A stretch of 64,000 nucleotides of DNA, from the NCBI GenBank assembly GCA_963804885.1, contig CAWDSF010000006.1:62001-126000 (forward strand), read 5' to 3'. The stretch is from PALSA-1004 sp963804885 (GTDB lineage Bacteria; Pseudomonadota; Gammaproteobacteria; Burkholderiales; SG8-41). Shown here piece by piece: positions 46,584 through 55,404 of the stretch. The notes under the pieces are model-generated. The model saw only the letters and a list, made by a program, of their open reading frames with translations, was not told the DNA's origin and made no database searches. A program made the position numbers and the translations under genes. The stretch's first letter is position 1; each line of letters begins with the position of its first letter.

Positions 46584-47591
46584 TCATGGCAATACCTCGA
46601 CGCTGATCTTCGCGTCCTTGATGAGTTTCTTCCACATCTGCAGGTCGCTCGCGATCAGCTCATGGTATTCGCGCGGCGTCGACGTGGCGATTTCAAGCCC
46701 ATTTTTCTCGAAGCGCTGGAATATCTCCGGCGTCTTGAGCTCGCGGGTCATGATCGCATTGAGTTTGTCGATGATCGGCTTCGGCGTATTCGCGGGCGCG
46801 ACGATGCCCCACCAGCCGGTGTTGTAGTAACCCGGCACGGTCTCCGCGACGGTCGGAATGTCCGGAAAAGCCTTGAGCCGCGACGTATGCCCGACGCCGA
46901 GGATCCTGACCCTGCCGGCCTGATGCAGCGGCAGCAGTTGCAGCAGCCCGGTGACGATCATCTGTACGTTGCCGGCGACCAGGTCGTTGATTGCGAGCGC
47001 GGTGCCTTTGTACGGCACGTGCACGATCTCGATTCCGGTGAGGGTCATCAGTTGCGCCGCACCCAGGTGGTTGGGCGTGCCGACGCCCGGCGATGCGACG
47101 TTGAGCTTGCGCGGCGATGCGCGCGCGAGGTCGATCAGTTCTTTGACATTGTTCGCGGGCAGGCTGGCCGTCACGGCGATTGCGTAAGGCACGTAGGTCG
47201 CCAGTCCTATCGTCGCGAAATCCTTCAGCGGATCGTACGGAATTTTAGAGCCCAGGAGCGCGGGGCCGGACACGAGCCCGCCGGTGGTGCCGAGCAGCAG
47301 CGTATAGCCATCTGGGGCCGCTCTCGCGCCGAGCGCGTGGCCTATCGTGGCCGCAGCACCGCCGCGGTTGTCGATGACCACTGCCTGCCCCAGCGCTTTG
47401 GAGAAGATCGCACCGATCTCGCGGCCCGTGAAATCGGTGCCGGCGCCGGGCGGATAAGGCACGATGATGCGGATCGGTTTGTTGGGGTAGGGCGCCTGCG
47501 CTGCAACCTGAACGCTGGCGATCGCCAGCGCAGCGGCGAATACGAGCAGCAGACTCCCCCGTTTGCGCCAGACCGTCGGCCTTATCGTCAT
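46584..47591 (-). CDS. Bug/TctC family receptor
   Basis: A receptor of about 335 residues. The start at ATG 47591 (MTIRPTVWRKRGSLLLVFAA) is preferred over 47597 because GAGGAGG lies seven bases upstream. Landmarks: YPNKPIRIIVPYPPGAGTDF, VVIDNRGGAAATIGHA, APDGYTLLLGTT, SKIPYDPLKDFATI, VASPGVGTPNHLGAAQLMTL and VHVPYKGTALAINDLVAGNV. It is divergent from the D-2-hydroxyacid dehydrogenase gene. Confidence 0.92.
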   Translation of the reverse strand: MTIRPTVWRKRGSLLLVFAAALAIASVQVAAQAPYPNKPIRIIVPYPPGAGTDFTGREIGAIFSKALGQAVVIDNRGGAAATIGHALGARAAPDGYTLLLGTTGGLVSGPALLGSKIPYDPLKDFATIGLATYVPYAIAVTASLPANNVKELIDLARASPRKLNVASPGVGTPNHLGAAQLMTLTGIEIVHVPYKGTALAINDLVAGNVQMIVTGLLQLLPLHQAGRVRILGVGHTSRLKAFPDIPTVAETVPGYYNTGWWGIVAPANTPKPIIDKLNAIMTRELKTPEIFQRFEKNGLEIATSTPREYHELIASDLQMWKKLIKDAKISVEVLP

Positions 47592-47671
47592 CACCATCCC
47601 TCCTCAGCTCTATTGTATCGGACACCTGCCGCGCAGGATAAAATGGCGGTCGATCAAACCAGGGACAACCA

Positions 47672-48631
47672 ATGAAAATCGCCATCCTCGACGACTACCA
47701 GCAAATCGCCATGCAGTCTGCGGACTGGAGCTCGTTGCCGAAAGGCACCGAGGTCAAGTCGTTCAGCCAGAACATCGCCGACCAGGCCGAGCTCGTCAAG
47801 CAGCTGCAGCCGTACGACGTAATCATCGCGATGCGCGAGCGCACGCCGTTTCCCGCGCAAGTCATCGATGCGCTGCCGAACCTGAAGCTGCTCGTGAGCA
47901 CGGGCGCGCGCAACGCGAGCATAGACTCGGCAGCGTGTGAACGGCGCAAAATCGCGCTCTCCGGCTCGCACGGCACGAAGAGCGCGCAAAGCTCGACGTC
48001 GGAAGTCGCGTGGGCGCTGATGCTCGCGCTGGCGAAACGCTTGCCGCAGTCGGAAAAAGCGATGCGCTCCGGCGGCTGGCAGGAGCACGTGATGACGGAA
48101 TCGCTCGCCGGCAAAACGCTCGGCGTGCTGGGCCTGGGCCGCCTCGGCCAGTTCGTCGCGAAATACGGCCAGGCGTTCGGCATGAACGTGATCGCGTGGA
48201 GCCCCAATCTCACCGACGAGCGGGCCGCCGCGGTTGCCGTGCGCCGCGTCGCGAAAGAGGCGCTCTTCAAGGAATCCGACTTCATTTCCGTGCACATGGT
48301 GCTGAGCAAGACCACGCGCGGGATAGTCGGCGCAGCCGAGCTCGACCTGATGAAGCCGACGGCTTACATCATCAACACTTCACGTGGGCCACTGATCGAC
48401 GAGCAGCCGCTGATCGACGTACTGCAGAACAAGAAGATCGCCGGCGCGGGCCTCGACGTGTTCTGGACCGAGCCGCTGCAGAAAGACCACGTCCTGCGCC
48501 GCCTCGATAACGTCGTGCTGACGCCGCACGTCGGTTATGTCGTCGACGACAACATGAAAATGTTCTACGTCAACGCGCTGAAGAACATAAAGGCATGGAT
48601 GGCGGGGGAGCCGTTGACGCCGATGCGGTGA
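47672..48631 (+). CDS. D-2-hydroxyacid dehydrogenase family protein
   Basis: A 319-residue NAD(P)-dependent dehydrogenase. Cofactor motif GVLGLGRLGQFVAKYGQAFG (GxGxxG) near residue 150; catalytic Arg in INTSRGPLID, Glu in DVFWTEPLQKDHVL and His in LTPHVGY. The NLKLLVSTGARNASIDSAAC block is typical of the formate/glycerate/lactate group. AACCAGGGACAACCA precedes the ATG. It reads in the same direction as the UGSC gene 51 bases on, so reduction or oxidation of a 2-hydroxy or 2-oxo acid may be linked to the UGSC protein. Confidence 0.9.
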   Translation: MKIAILDDYQQIAMQSADWSSLPKGTEVKSFSQNIADQAELVKQLQPYDVIIAMRERTPFPAQVIDALPNLKLLVSTGARNASIDSAACERRKIALSGSHGTKSAQSSTSEVAWALMLALAKRLPQSEKAMRSGGWQEHVMTESLAGKTLGVLGLGRLGQFVAKYGQAFGMNVIAWSPNLTDERAAAVAVRRVAKEALFKESDFISVHMVLSKTTRGIVGAAELDLMKPTAYIINTSRGPLIDEQPLIDVLQNKKIAGAGLDVFWTEPLQKDHVLRRLDNVVLTPHVGYVVDDNMKMFYVNALKNIKAWMAGEPLTPMR

Positions 48632-48682
48632 AATATTCGCGGTTTTGATCGTGCAGACGTCCCGAATTCAAAGGAGATCGAA

Positions 48683-50269
48683 ATGAGTCAGGAGATCCTT
48701 AACCCAGTCGGCGAGCGGCAGGGCGGTCGCAAGGCCGCTGCCGTTACACGGCGCAAAGTCCGGGGCAAGCCGGTCATAGGCCTGCTCAACAACAGCAAGC
48801 CGAACGTGGCGTTCTTCCTCGAAACAATCGAGCAGGAGCTTCGCGCGCCCGGGACAAATTACGAAATCATAAACGTCGTCAAACCGAAGTCCGCGGGACC
48901 GTGTCCCGACATCGAGTTGCTGGCCGAACGCTGCGACTATGTGATCAACGCAGTCGCCGATTGAGGTTCATGCACATCATGGAGTTTCCATGATTCGATT
49001 GAACTCGAAAACAGAGGGGTCCCGACTGTCACCGTCGTGACCGATGTTTTTCTCGAACTCGGAAGGGAAGTCGCAAACGCGCTCGGCGCGCATAACGTCA
49101 GGACGAGCGTGATCGCCCATCCGCTGGGAGAATTGAAGCGGACGGAAGTCCGGGAAAGAGGCGGCAAAGCATTTGCCGACATCATGCGCAATCTCCTGAC
49201 GCCCGCGCAGAAACGCCTGGACGACGCGGTCGACGCCGTTGCGCCGATGCCGCCGCAGACCGCGTCGTCGGATCAGATCAACGACTATTTCTACGCGCAA
49301 GGCTGGACCGATGGCCTGCCCATCGTGCCGCCGCGCCGCGAGCGCGTCGACAAAATGCTGGCGGCCTTCCGGCAGGCCCCGGACACTATCATCGGCGTGA
49401 TCCCGCCCCGGATGGCGCTGGCGACGGTCGAGAAAATCGCCATCAACGCCGTCATGGCCGGCTGCCGACCCGACTATTTTCCCGTCGTGCTCGCAGCGGT
49501 CAAAGCCATCTGCAGGCCGGAGTTCAACCTGTTGCCGATGCAGGCGACGACCAACCCCGTTACACCGATGATCGTCGTCAACGGTCCCGTCGTGAAGCAG
49601 CTCGAGATCAACTCCGGATACAACGTTCTCGGGCAGGGATGGAAAAGCAACGCGACCATAGGGCGCGCGTTGCGGTTCGTCCTCACCAATATCGGCGGCG
49701 GCATTCCGGGCAAGTTCGACAAGGCCTGTCACGGCCAACCAGGCAAGTTCTCCCTGTGCATCGCGGAAAATATCGAGGCGAGCCCGTGGGAGGCGTTTCA
49801 TGTGGAAAAAGGCCATGCTGCAGACGCGAGCACGGTGTCCGTCATTGGCGTGACCGGCACGCAGGACATCATCCATTACGCGCGCACGAGCGCGCGCCAG
49901 GTTCTCGACACTGTCATCCACGCGATTCCGCGCGAAGGTTACAAGAACCTCTATTCCGGTGGCGAGCCGCTGTTGATATTCGGGCCGGAACAGGCCGCGA
50001 TCCTCGGCGAGGCGGGATTGTCGAAGCAGGATGTGAGGCGGATTATTTTCGAGGGCACCCGGATCCCCATTGCGCTCTTCAATCCCGAGACGGTCGAGCT
50101 CATGCGCGGCCGCCGGCCGCGCGTTTTTGCCGAAGCAGGCGAAACCACCACGATACCCATTGCCGATCGCGTGGAGGACATCCAGATCATCGTGGCGGGC
50201 GCGGCCGGGAACCATACCGTTTTTCTCCCGACGTGGGGCGATACGCGCTGTGTCACGGTCGAAATCTGA
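48683..50269 (+). CDS. UGSC family selenoprotein, UGA codon 94 read as selenocysteine, with a fused C-terminal domain
   Basis: The frame starts at an ATG after AAAGGAGATCGAA. Residues 1-93 run PVIGLLNNSKPNVAFFLETI, ELLAERCDYVINAVAD; codon 94 is TGA (48962-48964), followed by GGT TCA TGC ACA, giving U-G-S-C-T. The same frame then stays open to 50269 with no other stop: SWSFHDSIELENRGVPTVTV, VVTDVFLELGREVANALGAH and ANALGAHNVRTSVIAHPLGEL. From about residue 200 a second domain follows (YFYAQGWTDGLPIVPPRRER, NAVMAGCRPDYFPVVLAAVK, RFVLTNIGGGIPGKFDKACH, LLIFGPEQAAILGEAGL). The UGSC family is known from selenocysteine- and cysteine-containing members. If UGA were a true stop, the second half would lack a ribosome site and start mid-domain. 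The stop overlaps the next bug gene by 20 bases. Confidence 0.85.
48962..49004 (+). promoter_or_regulatory. Putative bacterial SECIS hairpin with the Sec UGA codon
   Basis: Downstream of TGA (48962-48964) lies ATCATGGA-GTT-TCCATGAT (48976-48994), an eight-pair stem with a GTT loop. An outer stem pairs GTTCA (48966-48970) with TGAAC (49000-49004) around a symmetric internal loop. Counting the U of UGA as 1, the loop places G at 23 and U at 24, the SelB-contacted positions in E. coli fdhF. The bulged U17 of that element is not seen (position 17 is C). The hairpin lies inside the coding frame, as bacterial SECIS elements do. Confidence 0.75.
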
Positions 50270-51255
50270 CTTCGTCGCAGCGTTGGTTTTCTGTGCGCTT
50301 GCCGGCGCTGGCGTGGATTGCATGAGCGCGGACGCCGGCAATAAGTCGCAGCCTTATCCCTCGCATCCAGTCCGCTTCATCGTACCGTTTCCGCCCGCGG
50401 GCGGCACCGACATCGTCGGCCGGGTCATCGGACAGAAGCTCAACGAAAAGCTCGGGCAGCCGTTCATCATCGACAACCGCGGCGGCGCCGCCGGCACGCT
50501 CGGCGCGGCCATCGCGGCCAAAGCGCCGGCCGACGGCTATACCATCATGCTGGCGACGGCTTCGTTCGCGATCAGCGCCAATTTCTACGCGCAGCTTCCC
50601 TACGATTCCCTGCGAGACTTTGCCGCAGTCTCGCGGATAGCATCCGGTCCGCTGCTGTTCGTGGTCCACCCCTCGGTGCCGGCGCGTTCCATCAAGGAGT
50701 TGATCGTCACTGGCAAAGGCCAACCCGGGCAAGTTGAATTACGCGTCGGGCGGCGAGGGAGGCATCAATCACCTGCCAGCCGAAATGTTCAACCACATGG
50801 CCGGCGTGCGCCTCGTCCACATACCGTACAAAGGTGCGGGCCCCGCGCTGGCGGCGCTGCTGGGCGGCGAGGTTCAGTTAATGATTGCTACGCTGGGCTC
50901 GTGCCTGCCGCACGTTCGATCCGGCAAGTTGCGGGACCTGGCGATTGCCGGCGACCGGCGTTCTTCGCTGGTGCCGCAGGTGCCGACGGTCGCTGAAGCG
51001 GGCGTGCCGGGCTATGCCGCTGACAGCTGGTATGGGTTGGTGGCTCCGCGCGGCACGCCGCCTGAGATCGTCAATCTGCTTAACCGTGAAATCGCCGCCG
51101 CACTCGACCGCGAAGAAGTCCGCGCGCAATTTGTGGCGCTCGGATTCGAACCCGCCAGTTCGACACCTGCGCAGTTCGCGGACTATCTTAAGTCCGAGAT
51201 AGCGAAGTGGGGCGTTGTGATCAAGGAATCGGGGATTGGTAAAGCCGATCAGTGA
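50250..51255 (+). CDS. Bug/TctC family receptor (frameshift near 50727)
   Basis: Starts at GTG 50250, 20 bases inside the UGSC gene, giving the signal SRSKSDFVAALVFCALAGAG. Mature part: YPSHPVRFIVPFPPAGGTDI, FIIDNRGGAAGTLGAA, ADGYTIMLATAS, AQLPYDSLRDFAAV, VVHPSVPARSIKELIV; after the break NYASGGEGGINHLPAEMFNH, VHIPYKGAGPALAALLGGEV and KWGVVIKESGIGKADQ. The break is at CCCGGGCAAG, where one G is extra. Overlap with UGSC implies coupled translation, so this receptor may import the UGSC substrate. Confidence 0.87.
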
Positions 51256-51271
51256 AAGTGCGTAACCGTTT

Positions 51272-52234
51272 TCACGGCTTCTTCGCCAGAATCGCTCCCC
51301 AGCGCGTAATCTCGGACTGCAGGAATTTTCCGAACTCCTCCGGCGTGCTGCTCTTTGCGACCAGGCCCATATCGCCGAAGCGTTTGCTCAACTCCGGGTT
51401 GCCAAGTGCCGCGACGATCTCGGTGTTGAGCTTGTTGATGACGGGGCGCGGCGTGCGCGCGGGCGCGAAGACGCCGCCCCAGCTCGAGAAATCGTAACCC
51501 GCCACGCCGGCCTCGGTTGCCGTCGGAATATCCGGAAACGACGGATTGCGCTGCGCGGTCGTGACGGCCAGTCCGCGCAGGAATCCCGCCTTGATGTGCG
51601 GTCCTGCCGCCGCGAGCGGATCGATCATGAACGTGATGCGGTTGGCGATCAGGTCCGGATGCGCAGCCGAGCTGCCTTTATATGGGACTTCCGTCATTTT
51701 CCCGAGCCCGCCGGCGGTCTGCGCAAAGAGCAGGGTGGCAAGTTGCTGCGGGCTGCCTTCGCCGGTCGTGCCGTAGGTGATCTTGCCGGGATTGTCCTTC
51801 ACGTACTTGAGCAGCTCCGGCAGCGATTTCACCGGCGACTGCGAACTCACCGCGATCACGTACGGCGTCAGGTGCGTCAACGAGATCGGCGCGAAGTCCT
51901 TGACGGCGTCGAACGGCAGGTCCGTCATCAGGATGTGAATGGTCGCCATATTTGCCGCCGCCTGCAGCAGCGTGTAGCCGTCGGGATCCGCTTTCGCCAC
52001 CATCGCGGCGCCTACCGTGTTCGACGCGCCCGGCCGGTTGTCTACGATCACCGGCTTGCCGAGCGACGTGGAAAGTTTCTCGCCGAGCAGCCGCGCGACG
52101 AGGTCGCTCGGTCCGCCGGTCGTGACGGGCACGATAAAGCGGATGCTTTTGGTCGGATATGAGGATTGGCTATGCGCAGCGAATGGCGCGATTGCGATTA
52201 CAACAGATGCAGCGGCGATCAATAGGTGACGCAT
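51272..52234 (-). CDS. Bug/TctC family receptor
   Basis: A 320-residue receptor with signal MRHLLIAAASVVIAIAPFAA (cut after AHS) and a CTGAGGAGAAGGCA ribosome site. Landmarks: YPTKSIRFIVPVTTGGPSDL (TTGG in place of PPGG), VIVDNRPGASNTVGAA, PDGYTLLQAAAN, TDLPFDAVKDFAPISL, YGTTGEGSPQQLATLLFAQT and VPYKGSSAAHPDLIANRITF. It is convergent with the bug gene ending at 51255, 16 bases away. Confidence 0.92.
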   Translation of the reverse strand: MRHLLIAAASVVIAIAPFAAHSQSSYPTKSIRFIVPVTTGGPSDLVARLLGEKLSTSLGKPVIVDNRPGASNTVGAAMVAKADPDGYTLLQAAANMATIHILMTDLPFDAVKDFAPISLTHLTPYVIAVSSQSPVKSLPELLKYVKDNPGKITYGTTGEGSPQQLATLLFAQTAGGLGKMTEVPYKGSSAAHPDLIANRITFMIDPLAAAGPHIKAGFLRGLAVTTAQRNPSFPDIPTATEAGVAGYDFSSWGGVFAPARTPRPVINKLNTEIVAALGNPELSKRFGDMGLVAKSSTPEEFGKFLQSEITRWGAILAKKP

Positions 52235-52311
52235 TGCCTTCTCCTCAGATTATTGTTGGCCTGCGACAGCTAGGATAGACCCGATTCCCGTGTGCAACAA
52301 ACTAACGCGAA

Positions 52312-52716
52312 TCAGCTTGCCCCGTCGAACTTCTGCATGTCTTGCGGCGGCACGTACCACGCGGCTTTCGATTTCCAGAAAATGATATTTTCGGGCCGCG
52401 CGCCGGGATCGCCGTCAAGCAGGCCCGCAGGGATCAGCATGTTCTCGCCGGTCTTGTGCGGCACGCGCGTGCCGCATTCCGTGCAGAACGCGACCGCAAA
52501 GCGCTTGGCCCCCGGCAGATTGAATCGCTTTACCAACGATTCCCCGGCCAGCCACTTGAATTGTTTCTCCGGCAGAAATGCATTCGCCGCGTGCGCGGCC
52601 CCGCTCGCTTTCTGGCAACGGCTGCAGTGGCAATAGCGGAATGCCGCGAATGGCGGGGTGACTTCAAACTTGACGGAGCCGCAGAGGCAGCTGCCGGGGA
52701 TTGCTTGGGATGACAT
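52312..52716 (-). CDS. GFA family protein (glutathione-dependent formaldehyde-activating enzyme-like)
   Basis: A 134-residue zinc protein: GSCLCGSVKFEV, RYCHCSRCQKASGAAHAANA and AFCTECGTRVPH give the two zinc sites of the GFA/Mss4-like fold. The last true Gfa acts on S-hydroxymethylglutathione formation; most small relatives have no proven reaction. The end VPPQDMQKFDGAS is typical (the family often ends with xxxP.F). No formaldehyde genes are adjacent. Confidence 0.88.
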   Translation of the reverse strand: MSSQAIPGSCLCGSVKFEVTPPFAAFRYCHCSRCQKASGAAHAANAFLPEKQFKWLAGESLVKRFNLPGAKRFAVAFCTECGTRVPHKTGENMLIPAGLLDGDPGARPENIIFWKSKAAWYVPPQDMQKFDGAS

Positions 52717-52819
52717 AAGAACTCCACGCGTTGACAGGGCTGACGAAGGAGATGCTGGACGATGTTTTCAGAGGCCGCACCCGTGAGTTCGAGAGTTCGC
52801 GAAGGTGTGGCCGGGCAAT

Positions 52820-53251
52820 TTAGGCGCCGCTGGATTTTTTGGTTTCGCAACTAGAGATATTATCTGTATCAAATACAAGATAATCGGTTCCGCCGTGCTC
52901 GCCAGCTGCAAAGACAACTCCATCGCGTCCGTTTCGTTTCGCCTGCTGTGCGAGGACCGCCACTTCAGCGGGGGTAAGGTCTTTAATTGTTGGGACAATC
53001 ACCGGGTTTGTGAGGTGGAGCGACACCTCAAATACTTCTGCGCTCACCCCATCAGAGTCAGCTTGCTCCTTTGCGTCCGAAGCCGCCTCGATTGCACGCT
53101 CTTTGCTCGTTGTAAACCAAAAACCAATTTTTGAATCGGACGTTTCTGATGCGGTTCCAAGCTTCGATTTATCAAACTTTCGGAACACCTGTCCAGATCT
53201 GCCCTGGACGATGGTTCCATGAAACGCACGAATCAGTTGCCGGTTATTCAT
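52820..53251 (-). CDS. Small ART-like protein next to a DUF2075 gene
   Basis: About 143 residues from ATG 53251 (MNNRQLIRAFHGTIVQGRSG); an upstream frame to 53314 is open but weaker. FHGT near the start and IGFWFTTSKERAIEAASDAK in the middle resemble the H-x-T and F-x-(S/T)-x-D elements of polyvalent-type ADP-ribosyltransferase folds; the C-terminal FAAGEHGGTDYLVFDTDNIS is the expected DYLVF-type end. This assignment is by eye and uncertain. Base composition here is clearly less GC-rich than in neighbours, and it is 79 bases from the DUF2075 gene in the same direction. Confidence 0.5.
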   Translation of the reverse strand: MNNRQLIRAFHGTIVQGRSGQVFRKFDKSKLGTASETSDSKIGFWFTTSKERAIEAASDAKEQADSDGVSAEVFEVSLHLTNPVIVPTIKDLTPAEVAVLAQQAKRNGRDGVVFAAGEHGGTDYLVFDTDNISSCETKKSSGA

Positions 53252-53330
53252 CGAAGATTCTCGCCTTATCCACGAATGCTGCTGCACGTTGACGCTCGGC
53301 ATAATTTGTTGCACGGCGCAATAAAGTTAT

Positions 53331-55244
53331 CTATTTATCGAGTACTCGCATGCCAACATTAAGTAAGTAGTTGTGGGTGCTGTCAAATCGAACATCCGGT
53401 GGCACGAAGATCACCGAGCCATCTCGCCCTCGAGTGAGCAACACTCTATAAACATTCTTTCTCAAGGCTAATGGATCCTTTAGTACTCCTCTTGTGCCGC
53501 GTGAGTAAGCAATTGACCAAGCGCCATCGACCCAGAGCAAATCAGAGCCCCAAGCAACTAGCGCACAGTCAAGCTCTAACCCCTGTGAGGAGAATTCAGT
53601 TGCTACGGTATCAAGTTGACAGCACGAACCTGAATCTGAAGTTGCCGCGTTGTACCAGGGACCTACGCGCAATCGCTTGGTGGTTTGAAACGTGTTGTCA
53701 ATGCCAAAGTCTAGTAGCCATTTGTCCTTGGAGGACGCCAGAATCCCAAACCTTGCTTCTTTGGCATCGGTGTAGCGTTCACGTAAGTAACTCTTTGCTG
53801 TCTCAAGGTCACGCGTGACAAGAAATCGATGAGCGCTCGCATGCAGCTCATCAGCAAGTTGCGACAGATGCTTAACAGGTGCGCAATCTAACAGGCCGCC
53901 TACAAACTCGTGAACCCTCGGGGTAAGGTGAAAGCGAATCTCAGTATCAAGGCTTAAAGCCGGTTCGGATCGAACGTCGCCCCCCGAGGTTGCAAACACC
54001 TTGGAGAGTTCAGGTGAGGCGTGAACAACCCAGTTTGCGCAGTTCGGAATCTTTCGAACTGCATCCGCCCAAAGAGGCGTGCCTCCTTCTTCGCCAATAT
54101 GAATTGCTTGGCCATCGCCAATAAGAGCGACCAAAACACACCATTCTGGAATTCGCTCACAGAACTGAAGGAGTAGTTGCGGTTCTGACTTTTCCACTGG
54201 TTCATCGTGAACGGTTGCAACGCGGTCCGCGTCGTGGGCGCGTTGCGCTTCATCGAATACAATTAGGTGCTCCGGCGGAATAGAGGATTGTCGTCGACTA
54301 AAATGTTTAACGTAGTTCTTTATTCCCTGTACAAACACTTTTCCTCCGCCGCCTGCCTCATGCAGCGCATGCTGCAGCACCTCCACTAGAGGTCCATTGC
54401 CCGAGAGATAGACGGCCGCGACAGAAGGTTTGCCGGTTCCACGGTCTATTGAAAGATCGTCAACCCAGCCCGCGTGAACGAGCTGCAGCCCTACGAGCGT
54501 CTTGCCTGAGCCAGGAACTCCGCTAAGCAATACCAAATGGCGGGTCTTGGTTTGGGCAGCTTCATGCGCGATGGCTGTGATGTGCTTTAGAGCGGGATCA
54601 GTGGCTGCTCGCGCGCGTTTTATCATCGGCAGTGGCCGCTTGTGGAACAACTCGCGTGCAGCCTGTACGATTGACGGAAGTGGTGCGTAAGCGTTCGGGG
54701 CGAGAAAATCTCTTATGGTTACGCGAGATTCGTTCGTGGAGGAGATTTTATCGAGGAGTTGATTTAGCCCATCCGGAGAAGCGATGTAGACGCCGTCTCG
54801 AGTATATGGCTCGACATTAGTACCCCGTATTAGGAGCACTGGCGTTACTGTTTTGCCAGCACAGGCAGCGTGATACGCCGCAAGATCACGCGCATACCCC
54901 AATGCCTGATCCACTGCAGCTTGTGATGCATTGAGGTATCCCTTGATCTCCAGCACTGCGACACAGCCACGCTCAAGAACAATAACGTCCGGGCGCCGAG
55001 AATCTCTAGGTAGTTCATATTCAAGAATTGCCGTGTACTCGTTTGCCGCTGAGTCACGTGCCGTAAGTGCGCGGCATTCCCGCTGAAGCCACGGAATGGA
55101 CTGATCCCAAGCCCTTAACTGCTCCGGCGAAGCGTCTGAAATGAAATTCTGGAGATGCAATCGAACGACTTTCGGCTCAGATCCCGAGAATGTGTGGAGA
55201 TCCGATTGCCAGCCATACCGGTCGTAAAGAGTGATTTCTTCCAT
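53331..55244 (-). CDS. DUF2075 family protein: nuclease-like domain plus P-loop helicase core
   Basis: A 637-residue protein. Residues 85-120 (RRPDVIVLERGCVAVLEIKG) fit the D...E-x-K core of a PD-(D/E)xK nuclease. Walker A is LLSGVPGSGKTLVGLQLVHA (near 245); Walker B is EHLIVFDEAQRAHDADRVAT (DEAQ). LVALIGDGQAIHIGEEGG is the GDxxQ motif III and NVYRVLLTRGRDGSVIF is a helicase motif VI. This is the DUF2075/Schlafen-3-like group often found in bacterial defence islands. GC content is lower than the surroundings, a sign of transfer. Likely antiviral or nucleic-acid processing; not tested. Confidence 0.82.
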   Translation of the reverse strand: MEEITLYDRYGWQSDLHTFSGSEPKVVRLHLQNFISDASPEQLRAWDQSIPWLQRECRALTARDSAANEYTAILEYELPRDSRRPDVIVLERGCVAVLEIKGYLNASQAAVDQALGYARDLAAYHAACAGKTVTPVLLIRGTNVEPYTRDGVYIASPDGLNQLLDKISSTNESRVTIRDFLAPNAYAPLPSIVQAARELFHKRPLPMIKRARAATDPALKHITAIAHEAAQTKTRHLVLLSGVPGSGKTLVGLQLVHAGWVDDLSIDRGTGKPSVAAVYLSGNGPLVEVLQHALHEAGGGGKVFVQGIKNYVKHFSRRQSSIPPEHLIVFDEAQRAHDADRVATVHDEPVEKSEPQLLLQFCERIPEWCVLVALIGDGQAIHIGEEGGTPLWADAVRKIPNCANWVVHASPELSKVFATSGGDVRSEPALSLDTEIRFHLTPRVHEFVGGLLDCAPVKHLSQLADELHASAHRFLVTRDLETAKSYLRERYTDAKEARFGILASSKDKWLLDFGIDNTFQTTKRLRVGPWYNAATSDSGSCCQLDTVATEFSSQGLELDCALVAWGSDLLWVDGAWSIAYSRGTRGVLKDPLALRKNVYRVLLTRGRDGSVIFVPPDVRFDSTHNYLLNVGMRVLDK

Positions 55245-55404
55245 TAGCCGCCACTGAGTAACAAGCGCGAAAGCTTCCGCTATGCTCGCAACCCCGTCAA
55301 GCGCTATATGACGACGTCACAGTAAGTGAGACTGAGAGTCTCCGTAAAGATCCTCTCGATTTGCGATCTTTTGTCACGTTTCTACGACTGTAGGTGTAGT
55401 TGAT

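Noticed and set aside
48962..48964. TGA at codon 94 as an ordinary stop, with a separate gene starting at 49037
   Set aside because: Both sides share one frame with no other stop, the residues after TGA are G-S-C, and a hairpin lies in SECIS register. The 49037 start is a GTG with no ribosome site.
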